From Flavobacteriales bacterium (GTDB lineage Bacteria > Bacteroidota > Bacteroidia > Flavobacteriales_D > Parvicellaceae): a stretch of 64,000 nucleotides of DNA. A program made the position numbers and the translations under genes. The stretch lies in the NCBI GenBank assembly GCA_025210295.1, contig JAOASC010000016.1, positions 1 to 64,000 of the forward strand, in the 5' to 3' direction. The notes beneath the pieces were generated by a model that saw only the letters and a program-made list of their open reading frames with translations, ran no database searches and was not told the DNA's origin. Shown here one piece after another: positions 55,787 through 64,000 of this stretch; the stretch's first letter is position 1; the number at the start of each line of letters is the position of its first letter.

Positions 55787-56557
55787 TTATTTATTTGTTA
55801 TCTTGACACAATAAGCCATAACAACACCTGTTCGTTCAAGCAAATCGTGAAAATCACATTCTAACTCAGATGGAATTTTATCCTGACTAATAGAAGTGAT
55901 TTCTTTATCTAATACAGCAATATCAACATCTTTCCCAAATTCTATTGCCCATTTTTCAAAATATTTTTCAATCTTTTTTTTAGTATCACTCTTCCAATTA
56001 TTAATCATTTCAGGGTTTTGAGTAATTGAAACCCCATTAGTTTGTTTTACAAACAGTTGGTAGCAACCATCAAGTGTGTTTTCATGATTCCCTTTAATAT
56101 CTTTCTTTGTTACTAATTCACTAAGCCGTTCAAAATCTTTTTTAATACCACCCCAAGAAGTATTTATAGATTTTATCTCAATCGCATATTTAGTTTGCAG
56201 TTCAAAATTTTTAGTCTCTTCAAAAACAGTAATATCAACAAAGCCTTTACGGCTTACTTTCCCCTCTATTTTTTTATCAGGGATGTACATACTAAAAATA
56301 TCATCCCCCTCAATTCTATTAGCTTCTATACAATTTGATTCTACTAATTTTGTGTTAGCCTCTAAAACAATTTTCAAGTTTGGAGAGCTATTTTTCTCAA
56401 TCATTTCTTTTATGCTTCTTGCTACCTCAATCGTAATATGGTATTCTCTTAAATTTTTGAGTAAAACATTCCAATCAAAAGCAAAATACTGAGTTTGAGT
56501 ATATGCTTTTTTTATACCTTCGAGCATATAGTCTTCTAGCCTTTTATTACTTTTCAT
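55787..56557 (-). CDS. PD-(D/E)XK-like nuclease fold protein paired with the RloC-like ATPase
   Basis: I do not recognise the family of this 256-residue protein. It has a motif typical of the PD-(D/E)XK nuclease fold: D108 in GFVDITVFE and, after a turn, E127-x-K129 in AIEIKSI, preceded by helices with acidic residues (E66, E74) that can fill the first position. It ends in a long helical part. It is the first gene of a two-gene operon with the RloC-like ATPase (7-bp gap), so a joint role in defence is likely. Confidence 0.6.
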   Translation of the reverse strand: MKSNKRLEDYMLEGIKKAYTQTQYFAFDWNVLLKNLREYHITIEVARSIKEMIEKNSSPNLKIVLEANTKLVESNCIEANRIEGDDIFSMYIPDKKIEGKVSRKGFVDITVFEETKNFELQTKYAIEIKSINTSWGGIKKDFERLSELVTKKDIKGNHENTLDGCYQLFVKQTNGVSITQNPEMINNWKSDTKKKIEKYFEKWAIEFGKDVDIAVLDKEITSISQDKIPSELECDFHDLLERTGVVMAYCVKITNK

Positions 56558-57068
56558 TATTTGATTTTATTAATTTTAGTCCACTTTTTGGCCATAAATA
56601 GCATGCATATTTAGTAGTGAACTTTCTCTCAAAGATATCAAAAATAACAGTACAACTAGAGACGTAAGTGTTTAACATAAACTAATAGGTTTTAAGACTA
56701 ATTCGTCTAACACAATTATAAGTTGGCTATTAGCTATCTTGAGGCTTTTTATAAATTGTGTGCCAGCAAAAAAAGAAAACAAGTATATGTGATGATTTGT
56801 TTATAATGTATTTTCAAGGTATCATGATAAGATGTTTGTAAAGGGGCCAAAGTTGTATTCGGATGATGTTGCTGTCTCTTTTTTTACAATAAAAAAACTC
56901 CTTTTTTGGGGCTTCAAAAACAAAAAGAAAGTATTTATTTTATCTTTATAGATGAAACACAACTTTTCAATGATAATTATTCCTTAATATACTATAATTA
57001 ACTAATAAAATTAGATGCATAAAGTTTTTTTGTATTGTATTAGCCATGATAAAAGACTTACCAAAGAA
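56558..57068. other. Gene-free gap between two defence modules
   Basis: I see no supported gene. The DNA is AT-rich, with a TTTAACATAA at 56671-56680 followed by ACTAATAGG and TTTTAAGACTAATTCG. A similar order occurs at 59928-59963 (TTTAACATAA, then TAAATAAG, ACTAAAGACTGAATCG). An A/T-rich hairpin-like stretch near 56880-56910 is not a convincing terminator. Confidence 0.55.
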
Positions 57069-59381
57069 TTACTCTCTTTTAACAAGAAATTTTGATGGTA
57101 TTGAATAGGTTAATTCTTTTAGCTCCTTTCCATTTTCAATGGGACAGAAAATCACAAATCTCTCATCTTCAAGTATTACTTCATCTTCTAATAAGATACC
57201 CACAGGATAATTATCATCCGTAATATTAGGAAATTCAACTCTTACCTTATCCCCTTTTTTCCATTTCGGATTTTCAGCTATTGTAAATTCTTGTTTGGTT
57301 GTTCTAGTATCAGTTTCACTCTTTGTTAAGCTATGCATATTAGCCACTCGAATTCCTTTTACAAGCTCTCTTTTCTTGTTAAACAGCGGATCAATTATAG
57401 GTACCATTTCACAAGAAAAAAACTCTCTCATATAACTATCGAATTCCAAATCACTTTTTATTATTTTCAATTCTAATGAATCGAGATCAAATTCAATATC
57501 AAGATTGTTCCAAGTCTCTACAATTGAAAGAAAGACTAGAGGATCTGAGATCATTGGTATTAAATTCCCTATGTTAAAAATTGACTCATCTTCACGATCT
57601 CTTACGATACAAATAGGAGCGTAAAAATTAATGTGTTCATGAATTTTTTCTAAAAGTTTACTATACCTTGCAACTTCAACTGTTTCTATTTCAATGATTG
57701 ATTCCTCAGGAGATTTTAACTCTAGTAATTGGTTATAATTGCCATAAACAAAATTAGTTGACGTGTACCCAATTGGATTGTCATTTGACTTTGATTTCTT
57801 TATATTCTCTTCAAAATCATTTTTTATATCTATCGCATCTAATTTACTGAATCTGTGAATTCTTCCTCGATCCAGCATATGACGTGATGAACCATCAGAT
57901 AAATTAAATTTCAAGCAATAACTATAATCTCTAAACTCCTTATTATCTCCATTCCAAAGAATCATTTTGTTCTTTTCATTAAGAGAGTTTGATTCTCTCA
58001 ACTGATTCATCATACCTTGGCCCTTCATCATTAATCTCGCCCATTCTTTATAATCAAACTCCTTTAAATACTCACCTCTATTATCTTCAGGTGTTTTAGT
58101 TGTTCCCAATACTCTATCCAAAACGCGAACGCACTTTGGATGAACAGCGCCTAAAGCTGGTCTTGTATCTAAATCATCTATTTCAACTATAATACTATTG
58201 TTTGGATTCAAGGCCTTATCACAATGCAAACATTTTAAAAGGTCGTGATTTTGTTCTTGAAGATTGATTAGATATTTTCTGTGAAGTTCTGCGGCTACAG
58301 TTTCTTCTGCAGTTTCAATTCCATTAGCAGGAATAATTGTTATTTTCTCCTTGGTTAATTTTTCCTCGTTCTCTTTTATGTAGCGCTCAATCCCTGAAAA
58401 TGTTGCTGCTCTGCTTAAGATAGTCCATGTCTCATCCGTTCCGTGTAATAGAATTTTATTTCCTTTAAATTTGTGTTTAATCTTTCCGTCATCTGTAAAT
58501 CTATACAGTTCCATTATTAGATAGTTTGTGTCCAGTTCTTGAAGTTCGACAAGTAAAATTTCTTTGGCAACAGGGAAATTCCCCTCCTGAATTACCTCGG
58601 TTTTAAATAGTTCTTCTAATTCTGCATTATTATTTGGTATCGTTTCTTTCTCCTGATTTTTATAACGACTTAGAATTTCATCTAACCCCTTTTTATTAAT
58701 TGATTGCCTATTTCTTGCATATTCAAGAGAGTTTGCAATCATCATTTTCCAAATTAGATTTGCATCAACTAACTGTTGGCTTTTTAACAAAATAATTGCT
58801 ACTCTTTCATCTGCTCTACCCTGTTCTATATCAATGATGCTTATGTAAATTTTCTTAGTGAAATTAATAAAGTCTGCATCACTGGAAGGTTTACCATTAA
58901 TTTCACTAAATATGGTCTTGAACATACTTTTATATTTTGTAAAAGTATCTTTCTCTGATTTATTCAGAGGGTTTATTATGAAATTCGTATCATTAAGTCT
59001 AACAGATTCAATTATTTTTAATAATTCTTGTGAAATAACTCTAGAGCTTTGAGGAGAAGTCGCAAGAACATAATATGAATTTTTACCTCCATCCAATGAG
59101 AATTGAACCAGAAATTGTTTAATTGTTTTGAATAAATCGGAATTTTTCCCTATTTGAAAAGACAAAGACCGTTTTATTTGTAAGAAAATTGTCTTTGTTT
59201 TACATAGAATTTTTAAATCATCAATAGGGTCATCCGTTTCAAAATGTACACTTTCTATTAGGAGCTCATCATTTATTCCGAAAATTTGTGATAAATCAAA
59301 ATCTGTAAATTGAGCTATTAAAGCTAATGAAGCAATTCTTTGTTGGTAATTAATCCCTGAATTTGTAGCTGATCCTCCCAT
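57069..59381 (-). CDS. Large restriction-endonuclease-like protein with zinc-binding site
   Basis: The 770-residue protein has an N-terminal PD-(D/E)XK-type domain: SGINYQQR near 8-15, E43 and D55 in the ELLIES and DDLKI strands, and the QIK core at Q68-K70. A helical middle leads to a zinc-binding site C384-x2-C387 with H414-x2-C417 that could be a treble clef or HNH-like fold, and a long C-terminal half ends in a basic beta-rich region (KWKKGDKVRVEFP). The family name is unknown to me. It follows the truncated ATPase gene by 5 bp, as in ATPase-plus-nuclease defence pairs. Confidence 0.65.
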   Translation of the reverse strand: MGGSATNSGINYQQRIASLALIAQFTDFDLSQIFGINDELLIESVHFETDDPIDDLKILCKTKTIFLQIKRSLSFQIGKNSDLFKTIKQFLVQFSLDGGKNSYYVLATSPQSSRVISQELLKIIESVRLNDTNFIINPLNKSEKDTFTKYKSMFKTIFSEINGKPSSDADFINFTKKIYISIIDIEQGRADERVAIILLKSQQLVDANLIWKMMIANSLEYARNRQSINKKGLDEILSRYKNQEKETIPNNNAELEELFKTEVIQEGNFPVAKEILLVELQELDTNYLIMELYRFTDDGKIKHKFKGNKILLHGTDETWTILSRAATFSGIERYIKENEEKLTKEKITIIPANGIETAEETVAAELHRKYLINLQEQNHDLLKCLHCDKALNPNNSIIVEIDDLDTRPALGAVHPKCVRVLDRVLGTTKTPEDNRGEYLKEFDYKEWARLMMKGQGMMNQLRESNSLNEKNKMILWNGDNKEFRDYSYCLKFNLSDGSSRHMLDRGRIHRFSKLDAIDIKNDFEENIKKSKSNDNPIGYTSTNFVYGNYNQLLELKSPEESIIEIETVEVARYSKLLEKIHEHINFYAPICIVRDREDESIFNIGNLIPMISDPLVFLSIVETWNNLDIEFDLDSLELKIIKSDLEFDSYMREFFSCEMVPIIDPLFNKKRELVKGIRVANMHSLTKSETDTRTTKQEFTIAENPKWKKGDKVRVEFPNITDDNYPVGILLEDEVILEDERFVIFCPIENGKELKELTYSIPSKFLVKRE

Positions 59382-59386
59382 AATTA

Positions 59387-59653
59387 TTAAGTGTTTTTCA
59401 ATTCCAAATCTTTACCATTAGAATCTTCTACTGCAACATTAATTTCACCTCCAGCTAAATTTGGATGTAAAACATTCTTGAGCTTAGAGTTTTTTTCTGA
59501 ATTTTTATAAATTGCAGACATTAAAAAATATAGAATTGTTGTTTTACCAGTACCTCTACCTCCCATTATACAGTTCAACTTATTTGAAAAATCTATTTTG
59601 ATATCTTCAAAGAAATTAGCATTCTGAATTTCTATATACATTATATATTTCAC
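59387..59653 (-). CDS. Truncated P-loop ATPase (N-terminal segment only)
   Basis: At 88 residues this is the beginning of an SMC/ABC-type ATPase: the strand YIEIQNANFFEDIKIDF and the Walker A motif GGRGTGKTT at 31-39 are intact. There is no Walker B, signature or coiled coil, and the frame stops at ELKNT, 5 bp before the nuclease gene. A full ATPase would be several hundred residues longer. It may be a remnant of a deletion, or a genuine minimal subunit. M5 is a likely alternative start. Confidence 0.6.
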   Translation of the reverse strand: MKYIMYIEIQNANFFEDIKIDFSNKLNCIMGGRGTGKTTILYFLMSAIYKNSEKNSKLKNVLHPNLAGGEINVAVEDSNGKDLELKNT

Positions 59654-60362
59654 TTATAATCTTATTTATCCCAAAGATATTTTTTTTAACATTTTACAGT
59701 TCAGAAAAATCTACATGATATTTCTTGTTATTCCATTCCGCACAGATTATGCTTCCCTTCTAAGTCGTTGCATAAAAAGCATTCAATTATCTTTAGTAAA
59801 ATAAGTTTTGGTTAATAAAACTTTTAAAAGAAAAATCAGCAAATAAAACTATTGATTTTAGCAAAGCAAAATAACAACAGACACATCAAAAATACACAAT
59901 ATTTAAACTCTAATCACTTACTCAGTATTTAACATAAATAAATAAGACTAAAGACTGAATCGCTGTTTTTTCTCTTAATTCTATTAGGTAATAAATTATG
60001 TTTTTCTAAAAAAGGATTAGGTAACCTATTATCTAGTGTAATTATTAAATAAAATAACTTATTAACTTTATACATCATAATCAATAAAAACAAAGGATTC
60101 TTGCTAAGTTTTGAAACTAAGTTCATTCCATTTTAATTTATTAAAAAAGTAGGGTTCCATTTTTTAATAAATTTTACTTTTGTTGAATTATGGCTTTTTT
60201 AATTATATTGAATCCATTAAATAAAATAACTACCACAAAAAGAAAACTTTATTGTAAAGATTCTAAGATAACTAATCAAAAAGCTAAAAGAATTATTTAA
60301 CCGCTAAGAAAAAAAATACGACCAAATATTCATCGTTGATATTTGGTCGTAATTTAAGACCA
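59654..60362. other. Gene-free gap at the right end of the defence island
   Basis: The 65-residue frame at 59929-60126 has no recognisable content and I leave it out. The gap shows CCATTCCGCACAGATTATGCTTCC-like sequence at 59732-59757 (compare 52941-52964) and TTTAACATAA at 59928-59937. The right end at 60317-60351 is the terminator hairpin of the dehydrogenase gene. Otherwise I see nothing. Confidence 0.55.
60317..60351 (-). terminator. Terminator of the dehydrogenase gene
   Basis: TACGACCAAATAT and ATATTTGGTCGTA form a perfect 13-bp stem around a 9-base loop, with an A run at 60309-60316 that gives a T tract on the minus strand. It lies 12 bp after the stop at 60363. Confidence 0.88.
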
Positions 60363-61148
60363 CTATAATTTCAAAATTTTAGCAGTAACAGCTATAAGCT
60401 CTTGAATTTTAAAATTATCATAAGCATCTGTATGTGCTTTACCAAAAACTCCCTGATCATTGTCAAAGTAAACTCCTGACTGATTTTGATGTTTAGGGTT
60501 AATTGCTAAATCAACTAAAATGTCAGCTCCTTTATCAGCTGGTGACCAATGATGTCCATAAGCTTCCTTAACCATATTGGTGTTTAATAAGGATCCTGGA
60601 TTGACAGCAATAAATTGAATAGCTGGGTATTTTTTAGCCATAGCAAATGTCCACATGGTTAAAGCCAATTTACTTTGTGCATAAGCCTCATTAGTTGATA
60701 AACTTTCATGTCCTTTTAATGCTGCTAACGACACTGAAACTTGTGCTGCCGAACTTAAATTAATAACACGTGTCGATTTAGTTTTTTGTAATAATTCTAT
60801 CAAACTATTCGTTAACAAGACTGGCGATAAATAGTTTACAGTCAGTCGAATATCAACAGTTCTATCTATATTGCTTTTAAACACTCCTGCATTATTAATT
60901 AACACATCTAATTGTGGGATTTCATTGATTGACTTTGCAAATTCTTTTACAGTTTCTAAATCAGACAAATCAGCTACAAAACCATTAATTTTATCATTAT
61001 TAGACTGTGTCTTAATTTCTTGAATAACAGTTTCTAATTTATCCTTATTTCTTCCATGTAAGTAAATCTGATGTCCTTCTTTGGCTAGTTTTAAGGCGGC
61101 CAACTTCCCTATTCCATCCGTACTTCCTGTGATTAATATGCTTTTCAT
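60363..61148 (-). CDS. Short-chain dehydrogenase/reductase
   Basis: The 261-residue protein shows the classical SDR features: GSTDGIGKL near 7-15 for NAD(P) binding, NNAG near 87-90, a catalytic serine in NLSSAAQ and the YAQSK motif (Y and K of the active site). No signal peptide is seen. The substrate is unknown; the arrangement with the DUF4437 cupin and the oxygenase genes on the same strand suggests a small-molecule pathway. It is 110 bp downstream of the oxygenase and ends in a terminator. Confidence 0.88.
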   Translation of the reverse strand: MKSILITGSTDGIGKLAALKLAKEGHQIYLHGRNKDKLETVIQEIKTQSNNDKINGFVADLSDLETVKEFAKSINEIPQLDVLINNAGVFKSNIDRTVDIRLTVNYLSPVLLTNSLIELLQKTKSTRVINLSSAAQVSVSLAALKGHESLSTNEAYAQSKLALTMWTFAMAKKYPAIQFIAVNPGSLLNTNMVKEAYGHHWSPADKGADILVDLAINPKHQNQSGVYFDNDQGVFGKAHTDAYDNFKIQELIAVTAKILKL

Positions 61149-61258
61149 CTGTTAATATTTCTTTTAATTTTACTAGTTTACATTTACACCTTTTAAAAGG
61201 TGTTGAATAGTTTTCAATCAGGTGCTAATTATTGCAATTTATTCTATTTTACCCCAAT

Positions 61259-62221
61259 TTAAAACGGTGCAGAAGTATCTTTTGGACTTTCAGGTAAACT
61301 CCAACGTTGTTGAGCAGTAATGTTTTCTGGTTTAATTACCTCTAATAAATTATTACCTAAGTTTCCATAGCTACTATCACCTCCTCGTGGAATTTGCATG
61401 TGATCTCCATAAAGCCACATAACCAAATTGCTACGTTGACCACTGGTAATTGGATGTGTTGCGTGAGGCACATTCCCCCTGTGAATGAAAGCCCTACCCG
61501 ATTCAAATTTAGTTTGTATTGTTTGGTCTGTGTTTTTATCGTAAAAATCAACCTGTGAACCAGTAAACTCTTCATCTGGTAAATTGATGTTGATATTTAA
61601 GGTAGCAGCCGAGGCATCTGTATGCGCATGTAAATCTTTGTCTTTATCAGGATTATACTGAATTGAAAACCCAAAGGTTTGATTATCGTAACCATAAGTA
61701 CCTAATAATAAACGAGCAATTGGACGCATATAACGGTCTATAATATTGTTATAAAACGTTTGAAAACCAGGATCTGCTAGATATCCTTCAGAACGTGGGT
61801 CTAGTAACATACCATAACGATTTAATTGTATTCCATAAGGAGCACGTGTAGGAATTTCTGATTTTACAAGTTCTTCTAAATAATTGCGAAATACTCCTAA
61901 ACGTTCAGGATCAAAAAACTGAACTGCATAAACTCCAGGGATAATTTCTTCCCATAAATCTGCAACGGCATTTTCTTTTTCAGGGTTTTCCCATGCCTCA
62001 TTAATCGCTTTCTGTAACTGTGAGTCAAGAAGTGTTTCATCTGGAATTAACAAATTGTCTTTGTTTTCTATTTCCCATTCTTTCCATGCCTCTTCGAGTA
62101 ATTTTCTATTGCTATTCCAAAACTGTGAGACAGATGCTTCACGTCTTAGTGAAGCTTCACGCGATGGTAATATAAGCTCACGAGTTTTTGCGAGAGCATT
62201 ATTCTTGGTTATTGTTTTCAT
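61259..62221 (-). CDS. 2-oxoglutarate/Fe(II) oxygenase-like protein
   Basis: The 320-residue protein ends in a double-stranded beta-helix oxygenase domain. The facial triad is H200-x-D202 (HTD) and a distal histidine at H253 or H256 (GNVPHATH), with R263 in GQRSN positioned to bind 2-oxoglutarate. The N-terminal 100 residues are helical and unfamiliar. It may hydroxylate a protein or small molecule, like prolyl 4-hydroxylase relatives. It follows the DUF4437 lipoprotein gene by 9 bp, so both are co-transcribed. Confidence 0.78.
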   Translation of the reverse strand: MKTITKNNALAKTRELILPSREASLRREASVSQFWNSNRKLLEEAWKEWEIENKDNLLIPDETLLDSQLQKAINEAWENPEKENAVADLWEEIIPGVYAVQFFDPERLGVFRNYLEELVKSEIPTRAPYGIQLNRYGMLLDPRSEGYLADPGFQTFYNNIIDRYMRPIARLLLGTYGYDNQTFGFSIQYNPDKDKDLHAHTDASAATLNININLPDEEFTGSQVDFYDKNTDQTIQTKFESGRAFIHRGNVPHATHPITSGQRSNLVMWLYGDHMQIPRGGDSSYGNLGNNLLEVIKPENITAQQRWSLPESPKDTSAPF

Positions 62222-62230
62222 GATTTAATT

Positions 62231-63079
62231 TTAATTTGAGAAGACTTTATAATTACCATTCGTTCTGATGTAAATTAAACTTTCAGCACTTGAATTAATT
62301 ATATGACTAGCTATTCCTTTAGAAGTAAAACTTGAACCTGGTTTTAATTGGTATTGAATGGAATCATTTGGTATCTGATACTGTAATTCTTCAGTTATTA
62401 CAACTCCCCTAAAAATACTACCCTCACTATAAATTGTTCCATTATATCCTTTAGGAAGCTTTAATAATGTACCATAAAGACTATCTTTTGTATGTGTTTC
62501 CCATAAATATGAAATCTTAGCAGCACCTTTAAGGTTTGAAAGATTTTGTTCTGATAACCAAACTAGATTGGTGATATCGACATTTATAGGCTTTTCACTT
62601 GATTCGAAAGCTTCACTTACAGGCTTAACTAAATACGGGCTATTTTCTATTTCGATATAAGCTATGTTTTCTTCTCCTTTTGCAGCTGTGATGTGTTGCT
62701 GTCCTTTTGGCTGTGTCCAATAAGAGCCCTTTGGCATCCACATTGCTTGAGCCGACGAATCATCATTATGAACAAGACCTTTTATTACAATTCCTCGATA
62801 ACTCACATTATGAATATGGGGAGGCGATGAAAAACCATCAATGAATTTTACTAAAAACCCTGTAGGTTCAGCCCCTTTCCTATTTCCCCATATTGTTCCA
62901 GCTAATGGACTTTTTTTTCCTCTGGCTGGATTTAACATTTCCCAACGAATATCTTTTGCTAATTTAACTTCATTAGTTACAGGTTGAGTTTCTAAAACTT
63001 TTTGCTGGTTACTTTTTTCTTCATTTGAACAAGAAGATAGTATCATTAAAGCAAAGCAAGAGATTATAATTTTATTCAT
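62231..63079 (-). CDS. DUF4437 cupin-type lipoprotein
   Basis: I choose the ATG at 63079, giving 282 residues that start with a lipoprotein signal ending SSC17; an upstream ATG at 63136 would add 19 residues of poor quality and lies before the -7 element at 63100, so it would not be in the mRNA. The protein has two repeats of a cupin-like barrel (each with a [10 protein letters not shown] or GVVITEELQ type strand), the DUF4437 layout. It may bind a small ligand in the envelope. It precedes the oxygenase gene by 9 bp. Confidence 0.78.
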   Translation of the reverse strand: MNKIIISCFALMILSSCSNEEKSNQQKVLETQPVTNEVKLAKDIRWEMLNPARGKKSPLAGTIWGNRKGAEPTGFLVKFIDGFSSPPHIHNVSYRGIVIKGLVHNDDSSAQAMWMPKGSYWTQPKGQQHITAAKGEENIAYIEIENSPYLVKPVSEAFESSEKPINVDITNLVWLSEQNLSNLKGAAKISYLWETHTKDSLYGTLLKLPKGYNGTIYSEGSIFRGVVITEELQYQIPNDSIQYQLKPGSSFTSKGIASHIINSSAESLIYIRTNGNYKVFSN

Positions 63080-63099
63080 TATTCTAATATTTAATACTA

Positions 63100-63107
63100 C
63101 AAAGTTA
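63100..63107 (-). promoter_or_regulatory. -7 element for the DUF4437 gene
   Basis: CAAAGTTA on the plus strand reads TAACTTTG on the minus strand, exactly TAnnTTTG. It lies 20 bp upstream of the ATG at 63079, which supports that start. Confidence 0.55.
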
Positions 63108-63193
63108 GCTGTAATAGACTTGTATGAATTGTACATCTACGGGATAATGATGTATAAAAAAAGGTTTTGAAGTGATCTTTTAACTTAATATTC

Positions 63194-63201
63194 TATTTTT
63201 G
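63194..63201 (+). promoter_or_regulatory. -7 element for the AraC-family gene
   Basis: TATTTTTG matches TAnnTTTG and lies 29 bp upstream of the ATG at 63231. A TTTG at 63166 could be a slightly distant -33 element. Confidence 0.45.
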
Positions 63202-63230
63202 ACGGAAATAAAACCCTAAAGTGATATAAA

Positions 63231-64000
63231 ATGCAAGTTTTAGAGACAAAAAAACCTTTTGAAATACAAGAAATCAAACTCAATGAATGGAAACAGAGAC
63301 CTGCTAAAAATAATTTTTTTGAACTGGTATTAATAAAGGAAGGCGAAGGAACGCAATGTATTAATTACAATCATTATGAATATCAGAAAGGCAGTATCTT
63401 TTTATTACCTCCTTTAAATTGTCATTCTTTCAATATTGGATCGCCTACTTCATTTGTATTTCTAAAGTTTACAGCAGATTTTTTTAAGAATACTTCTCAA
63501 ACCTTTGAAACTGATGAATGGTTTAGAGAGGCTTCATATATTCTTTCGAATTATAATCAATTACCTGGAGATATCATTAAAAGTGATTTGGATAAAAGTT
63601 ATATTGAACGTTTGATCATAATGATTTTGGAAGAGGCTAAAAATTATGAGCCGAATTCGATAACATTAATAAAAAGTTTGATGTCTAGCATTTTAGAAAT
63701 ACTTATCCGAAATATAAAAAAAGGGGCGTTATATGAAGTCCCACAGCAAGCGACTGATAGTAAAATCAACCAAATGTTATTGTATATCAATGATCATATA
63801 AACAACAATGATTCTTTGAAAATTGAAAGTATAGCTGAAACGTTTTTAATGTCTCCCACTTATGTTAGTGAGTATTTTAAAAAACAAGTAAAGATTTCAC
63901 TTCGAGAATATATTATTAAAGCTAAACTTAAACTCGTTGAAATTCGTTTAATCAATTCTGATTACACACTTAGCGAAATTGCTGATGAATTGAACTTTAC
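63231..64000 (+). CDS. AraC-family transcriptional regulator (cut by the window edge)
   Basis: The frame is open from the ATG at 63231 to the window end, about 256 residues. The N-terminal half is a cupin-type sensing domain (FFELVLIKEGEGTQCINY, GSIFLLPPLNCHSF). From about 185 the AraC helix-turn-helix domain begins, with IESIAETFLMSPTYVSEYFKKQ as the first recognition helix and SLREYIIKAKLKL leading into the second; the sequence stops at EIADELNFT. It faces away from the DUF4437 gene, which it may control. Confidence 0.85.
   Translation, partial: MQVLETKKPFEIQEIKLNEWKQRPAKNNFFELVLIKEGEGTQCINYNHYEYQKGSIFLLPPLNCHSFNIGSPTSFVFLKFTADFFKNTSQTFETDEWFREASYILSNYNQLPGDIIKSDLDKSYIERLIIMILEEAKNYEPNSITLIKSLMSSILEILIRNIKKGALYEVPQQATDSKINQMLLYINDHINNNDSLKIESIAETFLMSPTYVSEYFKKQVKISLREYIIKAKLKLVEIRLINSDYTLSEIADELNF

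Noticed and set aside
59929..60126. 65-codon minus-strand frame in the gap right of the defence island
   Set aside because: Composition is driven by AT-rich DNA and there is no homology that I recognise and no promoter.
63080..63136. Upstream ATG for the DUF4437 lipoprotein
   Set aside because: The -7 element at 63100-63107 lies inside the extension, and the signal peptide begins cleanly at 63079.

Overview
The window looks like chromosomal DNA of a low-GC member of the Bacteroidota, most likely order Flavobacteriales. The grounds are: secreted proteins ending in gliding-motility (CHU_C-type) or type A sorting domains of the type IX secretion system (T9SS), a PorP/SprF-family protein, the bacillithiol-associated protein YtxJ, TAnnTTTG -7 promoter elements in front of many genes, and few visible Shine-Dalgarno sequences. 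I cannot name a genus from the sequence alone.

1-44 kb is mostly ordinary core genome. It opens with an initiator tRNA and a partial, decayed tandem copy of it. Next come a minus-strand operon (aminotransferase, PlsC-like acyltransferase, LpxH-like phosphatase, metallo-beta-lactamase-fold hydrolase), msrB, small envelope proteins, ettA, a 1.3-kilo-residue T9SS repeat protein paired with PorP/SprF, a low-molecular-weight phosphatase, an RsmI-like methyltransferase, nth, pnp, rpsO, accD, fbaB, a DUF4139 protein, dgkA, a DbpA-like helicase, typA, yajQ and an S4-domain protein. Two core enzymes lack metal sites usual in their families: AccD has lost all four zinc-ribbon cysteines and endonuclease III has no [4Fe-4S] cysteines. 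At 27.5-35.6 kb lies a tight five-gene minus-strand operon. It encodes two secreted peptidoglycan hydrolases of different chemistry that share nearly the same C-terminal tail, one anchored protein of unknown function, and two paralogous TolB-like proteins. I do not recognise it as a described system.

44-60 kb is an accessory, AT-rich defence island. It contains a hipBA-type toxin-antitoxin pair behind a perfect 12-bp inverted repeat, a complete four-gene Wadjet-like (JetABCD) condensin system, a RloC/PrrC-like ABC ATPase with a CPFC zinc-hook motif and a candidate R-E-H nuclease triad that is paired with a PD-(D/E)XK-like protein, and a large REase-plus-zinc-site protein preceded by an 88-residue P-loop ATPase stump. 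The gaps between these modules hold no convincing genes but share short degenerate repeats, which suggests modular acquisition.

60-64 kb holds a short-chain dehydrogenase, a 2-oxoglutarate/Fe(II) oxygenase-like protein and a DUF4437 cupin lipoprotein on the minus strand. A divergent AraC-family regulator runs off the right edge.

All functional calls rest on reading motifs by eye; no database search was possible.
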